A DNA stretch of 64,000 nucleotides from Blastococcus aggregatus (GCF_900221005.1 NZ_OBQI01000003.1:124001-188000); one strand, 5' to 3'. Shown: positions 34,250 to 44,852, numbered from the stretch's first letter. Numbers and translations are program-made. Notes: generated from the letters alone by a model not told the origin.

Positions 34250-37200
34250 ATGTCGCTGCACAAGCTGACCGCGGGTGACGGGTACACGTACCTGACACGG
34301 CAGGTCGCGGCGCTGGATGCCACCGAACGCGGGCATGCCGGCCTGGGTGACTACTACTCACATCGGGGCGAGTCGCCGGGCGTCTGGACCGGCAGCGGCC
34401 TCACCGGGTTGCCCGCCGTGAGCGCCGGGCAACCGGTCGACGAGGCGCAGATGAAGGCTCTATTCGGCGAGGGGCGCCATCCCGACGCCGAGCGTCTGGA
34501 GCGGGAGGAGCTCGCCGCCGGACGGACGCCGGAGCAGGCGCGCGCCGCCGGCGCCCTCGGCCAGCCGTTTCTGGTCTACCCCACACCCGCGGACGGCTTC
34601 CGGGCGCGCTGCGCGCATGAGTTCGCTGCGGTCAACGCCGCCCGCGGGCTGCCACCCGATGCGCCCCTGCCGGCGCCCGAACGGGCCCGAATCCGTGGCG
34701 AGGTCGCACGCGGCATGTTCGCCGCCGAGCACGGCCGCCCACCCGCCGATGCCCGCGAATTGTCCGGGTTCATCGCCCGGGCGTCGCGGCCGGCGACGAA
34801 GGCGGTGGCCGGCTACGACCTGACGTTCTCGCCGGTGAAGTCGGTGTCGGCGTTGTGGGCGCTGGCACCCCGTGAGATCGCCGAACAGATCGAGGCCGCC
34901 CACCACGCCGCGGTTGCCGACACCCTGGCCTGGCTCGAGCGGCACGCCGTCTTCACCCGGCTGGGCGCCGGCGGGGCGCAGCAGGTGGACACCTCGGGGC
35001 TGATCGCCGCGGTGTTCACCCATCGCGACTCGCGCGCCGGTGATCCGGACCTGCACACCCATGTGGCGGTGAGCAACAAGGTGCAGGGCCGCGACGGGCG
35101 GTGGCGGGCGCTGGACGGGCGGGTGTTGTACAAGGCCAACGTCGCGGCCTCGGAGCGGTACAACACCCGACTGGAGGCCAATCTGGTGGCCGGGTTCGGG
35201 GTTCGCTTCGCCGAGCGTCCCGGCCGGGAGGACGGCAAGCGGTCGGTGCGGGAGATCGTCGGCCTCGACGCCCGGCTGCTGAGCGCCTGGTCCTCGCGGC
35301 GCCAGGCGATCGACGTCCGCCGCGGAGAGCTGGCCACCGACTTCCAGTCCGAGCACTCCCGGACGCCCACGGCATCCGAAGCGATCGCGCTCGCCCAGCA
35401 GGCCACGCTGGAAACGCGAGAGGCCAAGCACGAGGCCCGCTCGCTCGCCGAACAGCGGGCGGCCTGGCGAGAACAGGCCCACGACGTGCTCGGCGGGCCG
35501 ACGGCGGTGGCCGGCATGCTCGATGACGCCCTGCGCCCACGGGTCCGTGCCGTTGCGGTGGTGACCGATGCTTGGGTGCGCTCAGCCGCCGGCCGGGTGC
35601 TGGACACGGTCTCCGCGCAGCGCGCGACCTGGCAGGTCTGGCATGTGCGCGCCGAAGCCGAGCGGTTGGTCCGGGCCGCCGACCTCGCGCCGGATGTCAT
35701 CGATGCCGCGGTTGCGCAGGTCAGCGTGGCCGCGCTCTCACCTTCTCTGTCGATCCCGCTCCGCGAGTCGGACTCGGCGGTCGAGCCGTCGGAGCTGCGC
35801 CGCTCGGACGGCGCCAGCGTCTACACCGTCGCCGGTGCCCAGCTCTACACGTCCCAGCAGGTGTTGGACGCCGAGGCGCTGTTGCTGGCCGCTGCGGGAC
35901 GCGCCGACGGCCGCCAGGCTGATCCCCGGGTGGTCGAACTGGCGCTGCTGGAGGTCACCGCCAACGGCACCGAGCTCAACCCCGGCCAGGCTCAACTGGT
36001 CCGGGACCTGGCCGGCAGTGGGGTGGGGGTGCAGCTGGCTATCGCGCCCGCCGGTACGGGCAAGACCACCGCGCTGGCCGCGCTGGCCCGGGCCTGGACC
36101 GCCGCCGGCGGCAGCGTGCTCGGTCTGGCGCCGTCGGCGGTGGCCGCCGCCGGGCTGCGCGAGGCCGTCGCCGGCCACTGCGACACCGTGACGAAGTTGG
36201 TCTGGGCGCTGGACACCGGCGACCGGCCGGCCTGGGTAACCGACATCGGCCCCGGCACGCTGGTGATCGTCGACGAGGCGGGCATGGCCGGCACCCGCGA
36301 GCTCGCTGCCGTCGTCGACCACGTGCTGGGGCGGGGCGGGTCGGTGCGGCTGGTCGGCGATGACCGACAGCTGGCCGCGGTCGCCGCCGGCGGAGTGCTG
36401 GCCGAGATCGCCGCCACCCACGGCGCGGTGACGCTGACTCAGCTGGTCCGCTTCGCCGATCCGGCCGAGGCCGCGGCCACCGTCGCGGTTCGCGACGGCG
36501 ACACCACCGCCGTGGGCTTCTACCTCGACTCCGGCCGGGTGCATGTCGGAGATGCTGCCAACTGCGCCGAACAGGCCTACACCGCCTGGGCCGCCGACCA
36601 GGCCCGCGGCGTCGACGCCCTGCTGCTGGCCGCCACCCGCGAGAGCGTGACCGTGCTCAACGCGCGGGCCCGCACCGATCGACTCGCCGCCCTCGCTGGA
36701 CCGGCTGGCCGGGAGGTGGCGCTGGCCGACGGCACCCGGGCCGGCACCGGTGACCCGATCATCACCCGCACCAACGACCGGCGACTGCCGCTGGGCGCCG
36801 CGGATTGGGTGAAGAACGGCGACCGCTGGACCGTCACCGCCGTGCACGACGACGGCGCCCTCGCCGTCACCCACAACCGCAGCGCTCGGCGCATCACCCT
36901 GCCGGCCGACTACGTCGCCGACCACGTGCAACTGGGCTACGCGACCACTGTGCACGGCGCCCAGGGCGTCACCGCCGATACCTGCCACACCGTGCTCACT
37001 GGCAGCGAGAGCCGGCAGCTGCTCTACGTCGCGCTCTCCCGCGGCCGAACCGCCAACCACCTCTACCTGGCCACCGTCGGGGATGGCGAGCCGCACAGCA
37101 TCGTCACCCCCGCCGCCGTCCATCCACCCGCCGCCACTGACCTTCTGCTCGGCATGCTGGACCGCGACGGCGCGCAGACCTCGGCCACCGGCGCCCGCCG

Positions 37201-39736
37201 GGCGCTGGCCGACCCTGAAGAACAGCTGCACTCCGCGGCCGCCCGGTACGCCGACGCACTGCGGTTCGCCGCCGCCCACCAACTCGGCGCCACAGCTGCA
37301 GAAGCACTGGAAAACGCCGCCGAGCAGCTCCACCCTGGGCTGACCGGGGCTCCGGCCTGGCCCACACTGCACGGGCACCTGGCGCTGCTCGCCGTCAGCG
37401 GCACCGATCCCATCGCCGCCCTGCGAACGGCGGCAGCCAGACGCGAGCTGAACGGCGTCCGCGACCCCGCCGCCGTCCTCGGCTGGCGCCTGAACGCTCC
37501 CAGTCCCGGTCCGGCGGGGCCGTTGCCGTGGCTGCCCGGCACGCCGACGGCGCTTGCCGACGATTCGCACTGGGGCACCTACCTGGCCGCCCGCGCCCGC
37601 CACGTCACCGACTGCGCGACCCGGGTCGTCAACACCGCCGCCGCCATGACTCCGGCCAGCGCACCCACCTGGGCGCGGCCGCTGCTGGGCGCCGACCAGG
37701 CACGCCTGAGGGCCGAGCTCGCCGTCTGGCGCGCTGCGCTCGCCGTCCCCGACGGCGACCGGCGCCCCACCGGCCCGCCCCGCCCCGCGGTCGCCGAAAG
37801 CCGGCATCAGCAACGGCTGGACGACGCGGTGGCCGCCGCCATCCCGGCACTTGGAAGCTCAGGGTGGTCAAGGCTGGCCGACAGCATCGACCCCCGCGTG
37901 CGCCGCGACCCGCACTGGCCGGCCCTGGCCGAACGGCTCACGGCAGCCGACCGCGCCGGCCTGGACGCCGCCGGCCTGCTCGCCGCGGTGGCACAGCGAC
38001 CGCTGCCCGACGACCTGCCCGCCGCGGCCCTGTGGTGGCGACTCACCCCTCACCTGGCCCCGGCCACCGTCGCCGCCGGGCCGGGCGCCACCGTAGTCCG
38101 GCCGGACTGGTGCACCACCCTTCTGACGCTGCTGCCCGACGAGCACGGGCAGCGTGTGCTGGACACCCCCGCCTGGCCGGCCCTCGTCGCGGCGGTCACC
38201 GTCGGGATCCGCGACGGCTGGTCCCCCACCGACTTGCTCACCGCCGCGGTCGCCGGCCTGCCGTCGGCGGACGATGGCGGCCGGTCCGGGAACGAGCTGG
38301 CCGAAACGCTCGTCTTCCGGATCGCCGCCCTTATCGACCCCGCGCCCGTGCAAACGCCCGAGCCGCTACCGGACGACCTGCAGCCACCAGACGACGCGCA
38401 TCTGCTCCCACCGGCCGCCGACAACACAGCTCTCACCGGCGCCGTTTGGGCTTACAGGCCTGACGACGACGCCGAGCCCCCCGACCCCGACGTCGAATCG
38501 CCGCTGGTCGGACCGCGGTATTTCACCTCGGACCCCTTCGCCCGCGAGGAACCGGCCTGCGACGAGGCGGACTACCTGCTCGAGCAGCACTTCTGGGCCA
38601 CCGCCGTCGTCGGCCGCGACCGGCTGATCGAGCTCAACACCAAGGCGGCCGCGTTCTACACCGACCGCTACCACGACTCTTGGGCGCCGGACTACCTCCG
38701 CGAACGGTTGGGCACCGACCTCACCGCCGACCCGCGGTTCAGCCCCGGGTACGCCCCCGCCGGCTGGACCACCCTCCTCGACCACCTGCGGACGTCCGGC
38801 GCCACCGACACCGAACTGCTCGCCGCCGGCCTCGTCCAATGCGCCCGCACCGGGGCACTGATCGACCGATTCCGCGACCGGCTCATCTTCCCGATCCACG
38901 ACGCCGACGGCACCATCGTCGGGTTCATCGCCCGCCGCAACCCCGCCGCTGCCGACGACTGCCGTGCCGGACCCAAATACCTCAACACCCCCGGCACCGA
39001 CCTCTACACCAAGGGCGACCACCTGCTCGGGCTCTACGAAAGCCGGTCCGCGCTCGCTGCCGGTGCCGTCCCGGCCCTCGTTGAAGGACCGCTGGATGCT
39101 CTTGCAGTCACCCTCGCCGGTGACGGACGGACAGTTGGCGTCGCCCCCCTCGGCACAGCCCTCACCGATCGACAAGCCGACCTGCTCCGCCCCCACATCC
39201 GCGAGGGCAATCCGGGCATTCTCCTGGCTACGGACAACGACGCCGCCGGACAGAGGGCCGCCGAGCGCATCTTCTGGCAGCTCACCGCGCGCGGCGACGA
39301 CCCCCGCCGGCTCACCCTGCCCGACGGCCTCGACCCGGCCGACGTCCTCCATCGCGACGGCGTCGTCGCGCTGCGCACGGCCATCGAGACCTCAGACAGC
39401 CTCGCCGACGCCCTTCTCGACGCCCGCCTCACCCTGGCCCGAAGCGACAGGAACCCCTTGGCCATCCAGGCGGGAGTGCGTGACGCGGCAGCCATCATCG
39501 TCGCCACACCACCAGCCCGGTGGCTGGCACACATCGACCGAGTCACCGAGACTCTCGGTGTCCCCCTGGGCGCTGTCCACGCCGCCGTGCTGGACACCGA
39601 ACCGATCACCGCCAGGACTACGGCCAGTCCGCAGCAGGCGTCCCGGTTGGCGTTTCCTTACGACGATCCTCACCGGGCGGGCTATACGGGACGCCCGGCG
39701 CAGGACGCGCTGCCTGACCTGCCCTACTCCCGATAG
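34250..39736 (+). CDS. MobF-family relaxase fused to helicase and primase/toprim domains
   Basis: About 1,828 residues in three parts. The TrwC/TraI-type relaxase occupies the first 330: catalytic tyrosines in GDGYTYL and DYYSHRGESPGVWTGSG, and the metal HxH in DPDLHTHVAVSNK near 264-270. The SF1 helicase has Walker A APAGTGKTTAL near 600, Walker B VIVDEAGMAG, GYATTVHGAQGVTAD and YVALSRGRT. The C-terminal 350 residues resemble DnaG: RERLGTDLTADPRFSPGY, FRDRLIFPIHDADGTIVGFIAR, toprim EGPLDALAV near 1,612 and ATDNDAAGQ near 1,660. It would nick oriT, unwind the strand and prime its copy. The start could be ATG 34250 or a GTG at 34247 or 34244. Confidence 0.92.
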   Translation: MSLHKLTAGDGYTYLTRQVAALDATERGHAGLGDYYSHRGESPGVWTGSGLTGLPAVSAGQPVDEAQMKALFGEGRHPDAERLEREELAAGRTPEQARAAGALGQPFLVYPTPADGFRARCAHEFAAVNAARGLPPDAPLPAPERARIRGEVARGMFAAEHGRPPADARELSGFIARASRPATKAVAGYDLTFSPVKSVSALWALAPREIAEQIEAAHHAAVADTLAWLERHAVFTRLGAGGAQQVDTSGLIAAVFTHRDSRAGDPDLHTHVAVSNKVQGRDGRWRALDGRVLYKANVAASERYNTRLEANLVAGFGVRFAERPGREDGKRSVREIVGLDARLLSAWSSRRQAIDVRRGELATDFQSEHSRTPTASEAIALAQQATLETREAKHEARSLAEQRAAWREQAHDVLGGPTAVAGMLDDALRPRVRAVAVVTDAWVRSAAGRVLDTVSAQRATWQVWHVRAEAERLVRAADLAPDVIDAAVAQVSVAALSPSLSIPLRESDSAVEPSELRRSDGASVYTVAGAQLYTSQQVLDAEALLLAAAGRADGRQADPRVVELALLEVTANGTELNPGQAQLVRDLAGSGVGVQLAIAPAGTGKTTALAALARAWTAAGGSVLGLAPSAVAAAGLREAVAGHCDTVTKLVWALDTGDRPAWVTDIGPGTLVIVDEAGMAGTRELAAVVDHVLGRGGSVRLVGDDRQLAAVAAGGVLAEIAATHGAVTLTQLVRFADPAEAAATVAVRDGDTTAVGFYLDSGRVHVGDAANCAEQAYTAWAADQARGVDALLLAATRESVTVLNARARTDRLAALAGPAGREVALADGTRAGTGDPIITRTNDRRLPLGAADWVKNGDRWTVTAVHDDGALAVTHNRSARRITLPADYVADHVQLGYATTVHGAQGVTADTCHTVLTGSESRQLLYVALSRGRTANHLYLATVGDGEPHSIVTPAAVHPPAATDLLLGMLDRDGAQTSATGARRALADPEEQLHSAAARYADALRFAAAHQLGATAAEALENAAEQLHPGLTGAPAWPTLHGHLALLAVSGTDPIAALRTAAARRELNGVRDPAAVLGWRLNAPSPGPAGPLPWLPGTPTALADDSHWGTYLAARARHVTDCATRVVNTAAAMTPASAPTWARPLLGADQARLRAELAVWRAALAVPDGDRRPTGPPRPAVAESRHQQRLDDAVAAAIPALGSSGWSRLADSIDPRVRRDPHWPALAERLTAADRAGLDAAGLLAAVAQRPLPDDLPAAALWWRLTPHLAPATVAAGPGATVVRPDWCTTLLTLLPDEHGQRVLDTPAWPALVAAVTVGIRDGWSPTDLLTAAVAGLPSADDGGRSGNELAETLVFRIAALIDPAPVQTPEPLPDDLQPPDDAHLLPPAADNTALTGAVWAYRPDDDAEPPDPDVESPLVGPRYFTSDPFAREEPACDEADYLLEQHFWATAVVGRDRLIELNTKAAAFYTDRYHDSWAPDYLRERLGTDLTADPRFSPGYAPAGWTTLLDHLRTSGATDTELLAAGLVQCARTGALIDRFRDRLIFPIHDADGTIVGFIARRNPAAADDCRAGPKYLNTPGTDLYTKGDHLLGLYESRSALAAGAVPALVEGPLDALAVTLAGDGRTVGVAPLGTALTDRQADLLRPHIREGNPGILLATDNDAAGQRAAERIFWQLTARGDDPRRLTLPDGLDPADVLHRDGVVALRTAIETSDSLADALLDARLTLARSDRNPLAIQAGVRDAAAIIVATPPARWLAHIDRVTETLGVPLGAVHAAVLDTEPITARTTASPQQASRLAFPYDDPHRAGYTGRPAQDALPDLPYSR

Positions 39737-39840
39737 ACGTTCGACGTGCGGGACCGCTGCAGTCGTTCTCGCTCGACGTCCGACTGAGCGAGCGCGAGAC
39801 GAGTCGCCGCTCAGGCGTGTCGTGTATTGCCTGAGACGAG

Positions 39841-42800
39841 CTAGATGCCCCAGTGTGCGTCGACGTAGCTCTTGAGCGGCTGGTCGTACCGACGCGTGGT
39901 CAGCGATTGGTCAGCAACCGTCAGCCAAGTTGTCGAGTACCGATCCGGATGCCTGAGGATGTGTTCAGCGCTCTCTATCGGCAGTTCGCTGTCGAGGGGA
40001 AGCGCATCCATGGCGCTAAGCCCGAACAGCTCGACCAGCGCCAACGATTCATCCGAGGGGTCCTTGAGCGCGCGCCTCGTGACGACCTGTGTCGCGGGCC
40101 ACGCTCCCACTGGGAACCGGGCGGCCTCGTGGAGCACGGAGGTGTCACCAAGCAGCAGGTCAGTCAGGTCGTCTGCGTAGTGGGCGAGCAGGAGACGGAC
40201 TGCAGCCGGTGTCTTCTTGTCCACGGCGGCAGTGCTCAGCCTGCGGGGCAGTCCGGAAGCAGCAATCCGGCTGCTCGTGGCGACCAGGGCACACAGTGCG
40301 TCGTGGGGAAGGTCAGCTACGACCCCGCTGATCGTAGGAAGGAGTCGAGTCACCACGTCCGAGTTCGCGACTGCGAGCGCCCCTAGGACCCATGCTGCTC
40401 GCGCGTGGTCATCGGTGCAGCTGGTCCGCTGTTCCTCCCACCACTCGTGCCTGGCGCGATACTGTCGTACTGCTGGTAGCCACTGGCCGTAGTCCATGTC
40501 GGTGCCGAAGCACGGGGCGTCCTTTGTCGTACCGCCGCCGGTTCTGAACTCCGTGGCGTGAAGTGCGGCGCCGATGGCCGCGATCTCAGTGGCAAGCCAG
40601 CAGGGTCCGCCATAAGTCGCGCAAAGGGTGCGGGCGGTGTTGACCCACTGGCTCGTAGTGCCCTTCTCGCCGGCCTTGGCGCGTAGCGCGTGCTTCAGCT
40701 GGTCGCCGCCATGCCGCTCGGCGAGACGCCTGAGCGCAGCCGTCCGCTGCTCCTGAGAGATGACTGTGACGGGGTGGCCGGCGATGCCGAGCCTTCCGGG
40801 CAGCGCTTCACCCGCCGCTTTGGTGAGCAGGACGTGTGGTGCGACGACCCGGAGCAGGTCGCTGGCCTCGCTAGTCCCTTGCGGCGATACATCGGAGCAA
40901 TGCCCTGCGAGAGTCCAATCGAGGAGTCGCTTGGCTCGCTTGCTGCTGTGTTCGGGGGAAACCCCTGCGGCGATGGCTGCCCTTGCGCCCTCTGGCGTGT
41001 CCATGGCCAGCGCCTCGACCGTTGACGGGGGGAGGTGCTGCCCGGACGCCAGCGGGCGGCCGACAGCCAACCAGTGGGCCTCCTTGGCGGTGCCAGCCGC
41101 CGTGCCCAGCTCGGAAGCCCACCAAATGTTGAACTCGTCGGGGTCGCCGACTGTCGCGGCGATGGAACTTCTCGCTGGCGTTAGCAGAGAAGTGACGTCC
41201 GCGGTGATGTCGTTCCGCAGTCGCGCGGCCAGGTCGAGCCCGCCGAACTCCTTCGGAAGGTCCGGGACGGAAGTGCGGCGACTGATCTCAGGTGCGAGGA
41301 GTCGAACGGCCAGCTCATCGGCGAAGAGCTCCGCGACACGTCTCTGGCTGCTTGCACGTTCTTTGAAAATGCCATCGCTGAGGAGGGACCAGACGGTAGT
41401 TCGGACCTGCCGTGCACCGGACAGTTCCCCGAACCGGGCCTCGATCAGTTCGGCCACCTCGGGAAGCAGCCGCGGCGGGAAATGTCCTCCGAGGAATCGC
41501 GCGGTGTTGGCCCAGTAGGGACGCGGGAGGAGCTCGACTAGTGCACCTTCAGGGGTGAAATCGTGGCCGGTATCTGCCTCGGCAAAGTCGTAAAGGAATC
41601 GGGCGGCGAAGAACTCGCGGATCGACTGGACGTCAAACTCGTAGGTGCCGGAGTGCTTGCTGGTGAGTACCCACACCCTGTCCCGCATGGCCTCGAACAA
41701 TGACTGCACGGGCGCGGTGGCCTTCTCGACGACCGCCAGGTAGGCCTTCAACTCCCGGACGATGCGCTGGGCCGGCAACCGGGTCGACGAGGCGTCGACT
41801 TCGGTGAGGGCCTGCATCAGCCAGCCGAGGTACGAAGTGGCCTCCTCTAGGTCGGCGCGGCTCTCGAGCACGACCTTTGACTTGGCGGCTTCCCGTTCGA
41901 GGAAGAGGTCCATGTACGACCGGTAGAGGCTGGTGCGCGCGGTGGGCATGGACTCACCCTTGATCCGGATCAGATGCAGCAGGATCGTGAGCTGCATCGG
42001 GTTGTCCGCCAGCTGTGCGACGTGGGGTGACGCGGTGTGCTCGCCGAACACACGCTCCAATGTGCGTCGCTCGGAGCCGTCGAGGTGCTGCGCCGCTGCC
42101 CACCGACGCAGGTACCGCTTCTTCGTCGCTTCGTCGAGCGGTCGGAGGACGAGTTTGTCGAAGATGTCCGGCGCAGGCTCGGGCAAGCCAGAGCCGTTCG
42201 GGCGGGTGGTGACGATGATCCGCATGTTGCCTGGGCGGGCTTGAGCCCAGCGAGTCGTGAACTCGTCGATCGTCCGGACGACCTTGGCCCGGACCGAGGA
42301 GGCGGCAACCTCATCAAGCCCATCGAGGATTACGAGGGTTGAGAAGCGGTCGAGGATGCTTCGGACGTCATCGAGCCGTATGTCGTGGCCGGGGGCGCCT
42401 GCGGCCAGGTGGTCGACGAGGAATAGCTCAAGGTCGATCCGACTCCGCTCCTTGGTCCTCTTGGGGAGAGTGTCGGAAGCGGAGAACGGGTCGTGACCGC
42501 TGATCCATTCCGCGTAGTCGGCGAGGTCGATACGGATTGAGACACGAAGGTCTTCCGTCTCATCGACGGGGAGGGACTCCTTGCTTGCGGCGAGCTGCTT
42601 GCGGCCTATGAACCCTGCCCGATACACCTGACAGACGTACTGCGCGAGCGTGGACTTGCCTTGTCCAGGCACGCCCTCGATCAGGGTTAAGGGAGGGGAC
42701 TGCGAATTCAGCAGGTGCTTCGCGACGCCGCCCAGATCGGCTGCGGGAAGAGCGAGGTTTCGGGGGCTGCGGACTCGCCTCACGGCCACGTCGACAAACA

Positions 42801-43440
42801 GGTCAGTCAGTAGATCCGAGCTGAGGTCGACTTGTCGGAACTTCACCCTCTTGTCGCGATCCCAGTGCGTCGCGACGTAGGTAACGAGTATGTCCTTTTC
42901 GCGCTTTTCGCGCTCCTGAAGAAGTTCAGAACGTAGGAGGGCGAAGAGTGCGTCGGTGCCCGCAAGCATGTCTACGTATGCCGCTTTGAGCTCGAACGGC
43001 GCCAGGTCTACCCAGGCGTCAAGATCGGAGGCCCAGAGACAAGACATCTCCACGCCGTATGTCTTCGAGAGCTCCTTGAGGGCTCCATCGAGGTCATCGC
43101 GAGCGCCACTCCCGGGCGTGGCGCTGCCTTCGACGTTGGTCATCAAGATGTAGCGCTTGCATCCCTCGCCAACCAAGCGCTTGATGTTGTCGGCCTCACC
43201 CTTGACCTGGGCCTTCAGCCAGGACGCCGGCTTCCGGTTCCTGGTGCCTGTCCACTTGACCTGGAGGATCGTGCGGTTCTCGCCGGTCCCCGAGACCATG
43301 TCTCGGCCGCCGTCCTTCTCGTGCACGGGGAAGACTGCGACATCCTCGAAGCTCTCCACGACAAGTGCGGCGCAGAGTTGCTGGAAGCGATCAGCGCCGA
43401 GACGCTCGTAGAGATACTTGTACGAACCGGAGCTGGCCAC
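39841..43440 (-). CDS. NACHT-type STAND NTPase with N-terminal restriction-endonuclease domain
   Basis: 1,199-residue defence-type protein. Residues 1-150 form a PD-(D/E)xK nuclease of the Mrr kind: FQQLCAALV, KDGGRDMVSG (acidic residue) and TILQVKWTG (the Q-x-K pair). The NACHT NTPase follows, with Walker A LIEGVPGQGKSTLAQYV near 252, Walker B LVILDGLDEVAASS near 370 and sensor IIVTTRPNGSG. The last 600 residues are helical, probably the target sensor. Such proteins (bNACHT and AVAST-like) bind a phage protein, oligomerise and cut DNA. The start is GTG 43440. It runs toward the relaxase and is less GC-rich than the conjugation genes. Confidence 0.88.
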   Translation of the reverse strand: MASSGSYKYLYERLGADRFQQLCAALVVESFEDVAVFPVHEKDGGRDMVSGTGENRTILQVKWTGTRNRKPASWLKAQVKGEADNIKRLVGEGCKRYILMTNVEGSATPGSGARDDLDGALKELSKTYGVEMSCLWASDLDAWVDLAPFELKAAYVDMLAGTDALFALLRSELLQEREKREKDILVTYVATHWDRDKRVKFRQVDLSSDLLTDLFVDVAVRRVRSPRNLALPAADLGGVAKHLLNSQSPPLTLIEGVPGQGKSTLAQYVCQVYRAGFIGRKQLAASKESLPVDETEDLRVSIRIDLADYAEWISGHDPFSASDTLPKRTKERSRIDLELFLVDHLAAGAPGHDIRLDDVRSILDRFSTLVILDGLDEVAASSVRAKVVRTIDEFTTRWAQARPGNMRIIVTTRPNGSGLPEPAPDIFDKLVLRPLDEATKKRYLRRWAAAQHLDGSERRTLERVFGEHTASPHVAQLADNPMQLTILLHLIRIKGESMPTARTSLYRSYMDLFLEREAAKSKVVLESRADLEEATSYLGWLMQALTEVDASSTRLPAQRIVRELKAYLAVVEKATAPVQSLFEAMRDRVWVLTSKHSGTYEFDVQSIREFFAARFLYDFAEADTGHDFTPEGALVELLPRPYWANTARFLGGHFPPRLLPEVAELIEARFGELSGARQVRTTVWSLLSDGIFKERASSQRRVAELFADELAVRLLAPEISRRTSVPDLPKEFGGLDLAARLRNDITADVTSLLTPARSSIAATVGDPDEFNIWWASELGTAAGTAKEAHWLAVGRPLASGQHLPPSTVEALAMDTPEGARAAIAAGVSPEHSSKRAKRLLDWTLAGHCSDVSPQGTSEASDLLRVVAPHVLLTKAAGEALPGRLGIAGHPVTVISQEQRTAALRRLAERHGGDQLKHALRAKAGEKGTTSQWVNTARTLCATYGGPCWLATEIAAIGAALHATEFRTGGGTTKDAPCFGTDMDYGQWLPAVRQYRARHEWWEEQRTSCTDDHARAAWVLGALAVANSDVVTRLLPTISGVVADLPHDALCALVATSSRIAASGLPRRLSTAAVDKKTPAAVRLLLAHYADDLTDLLLGDTSVLHEAARFPVGAWPATQVVTRRALKDPSDESLALVELFGLSAMDALPLDSELPIESAEHILRHPDRYSTTWLTVADQSLTTRRYDQPLKSYVDAHWGI

Positions 43441-43526
43441 GGAGGGAATCCTCGCGGACCCCGCCGACAGCCGCAGGGATACACGCTGCAGAGGCCCACT
43501 ACGGCTTTGTCGCGCAGGGGGATCGA

Positions 43527-44849
43527 CTATCGGGACGGTGGAACTTCCCGCGCGACCTGATGCGGGGACCGGATCGTGGTGATGTCGCGATGGACAGCCT
43601 GGGCGTGGTCGAGCAGGCGCTCGGGCGCGTCGGGGGTTCGCGTTGCCTGGGCGTAGAGACGGGCCTGGTGTCGTTGGGCGGGCGGGCCGGCTGCGGTGGC
43701 GCGGTTTAGCGCGTCGGCCAGTCCGGTCGACAGCTCCGCCGCCCTACCGACGACCTGCCGAAGGCGGTCCAGATCGGCGCCGCGGGCCTGCACGTGTCGT
43801 CCAGCGATCACGGCAGCCACCCGGTCGTCCGGCATGTTGTCCATGGGTGGCAGGTCCCGAGCGCTGGCGTACAGCTGTCCGGTTCGGGACCAGCGGTCGA
43901 CTGCCGCGGTGAGCTGGTCGGCGAGGACCGGCAGCTGGCTGGTGACCTGCTGCATCCTGCCGGCGACCGCCGCCAGATCGTCCCGGTCGCGGAGCGCCCC
44001 GATGTCGGTGTTGAAGGCGACCTGTGCGCGCAGGTAGCCCACGAACGTCAAGGCCCACGGGACGACGCCGTGGGGATCGGTGGACCGAGTTCGTCGGCCA
44101 TCGTCGAAGACCGTGCTGGCGCGGCCGGCCAGCTGCCAGGCGAGTCCGGTGACCAGCAGCGGTCCGGCATCGTTGCCGGTGGCGGCTGCGGTGACGGTGG
44201 CGGCGCTGCGGCTGGTGATCTCGGCGGCGGCGACGGCGGCGCGGAAGTCGCGCAGAGTCAATTCGCTGCTTTCCTGCGCTCGGTCGATTGCCGCGGCCAG
44301 CGCCCCGGAAGCATCCAAGACGGTCAGCTGCGCGGCTGCCAGCGGGTCGCCGGGCATGGGTACCAGGCGGTCGAGCATTACCGCACCGATCGCCGTCGGA
44401 GGCTCGGTCTGTGCGATCCGTTCGACGGCGACGGCCGACTCCCGAACAGTCGCCAACTCCGGAGCCGCCGCCTGCGGCAGCAGTCGGCGGCCGAGCCGCG
44501 CGCAGTGGTCGGCCACCTCGGCCAGTTCCACGGTGACCGCCCACCGATGCGAGCGGCCCATGATGTCGCGGTCGCGGCCGACGAGGTCGGCGGCTGTGCC
44601 GGCGAGGTCGGTGAGCGGTCCGCCGGTGGGCGGCCACAGCCGACCAGCGGTGGTGCAGGCGGCGGCAAGTTCGGCGGCGGCGCGCTGCCGCATGCTGTTG
44701 CCGGGGGTGAGCCCGTCGTGGGCCAGGCCGGTGAGCGCCCGGCCGAGGTGGGCCAACCCGCCGGTGACGTCCTCGATCGTCGCCGAGGGCTGCGGCTCGG
44801 TGGCCCGCTCGGTGAGGCCGTCGAGGAGCTGCTGCAGGGTGGTGGCCAC
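43527..44849 (-). CDS. Hypothetical helical protein, last gene of the conjugation train
   Basis: 440 residues, almost entirely Ala/Leu/Arg-rich helix, with no signal peptide, membrane segment or recognised domain. The sequence has repeating helical pairs (LTERATEPQPSATIEDVTGG; VAVERIAQTEPPTAIGAVML; LPVLADQLTAAVDRW), which suggests an alpha-solenoid or coiled structure. It starts 3 bases after the 98-residue gene. Position at the end of the type IV secretion operon suggests an accessory role, but none can be named. Confidence 0.75.
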   Translation of the reverse strand: MATTLQQLLDGLTERATEPQPSATIEDVTGGLAHLGRALTGLAHDGLTPGNSMRQRAAAELAAACTTAGRLWPPTGGPLTDLAGTAADLVGRDRDIMGRSHRWAVTVELAEVADHCARLGRRLLPQAAAPELATVRESAVAVERIAQTEPPTAIGAVMLDRLVPMPGDPLAAAQLTVLDASGALAAAIDRAQESSELTLRDFRAAVAAAEITSRSAATVTAAATGNDAGPLLVTGLAWQLAGRASTVFDDGRRTRSTDPHGVVPWALTFVGYLRAQVAFNTDIGALRDRDDLAAVAGRMQQVTSQLPVLADQLTAAVDRWSRTGQLYASARDLPPMDNMPDDRVAAVIAGRHVQARGADLDRLRQVVGRAAELSTGLADALNRATAAGPPAQRHQARLYAQATRTPDAPERLLDHAQAVHRDITTIRSPHQVAREVPPSR

Positions 44850-44852
44850 TTC

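Noticed and set aside
40000-43000. Several plus-strand frames within the NACHT gene
   Set aside because: They are short, arginine- or serine-rich shadows on the opposite strand with no domain pattern.
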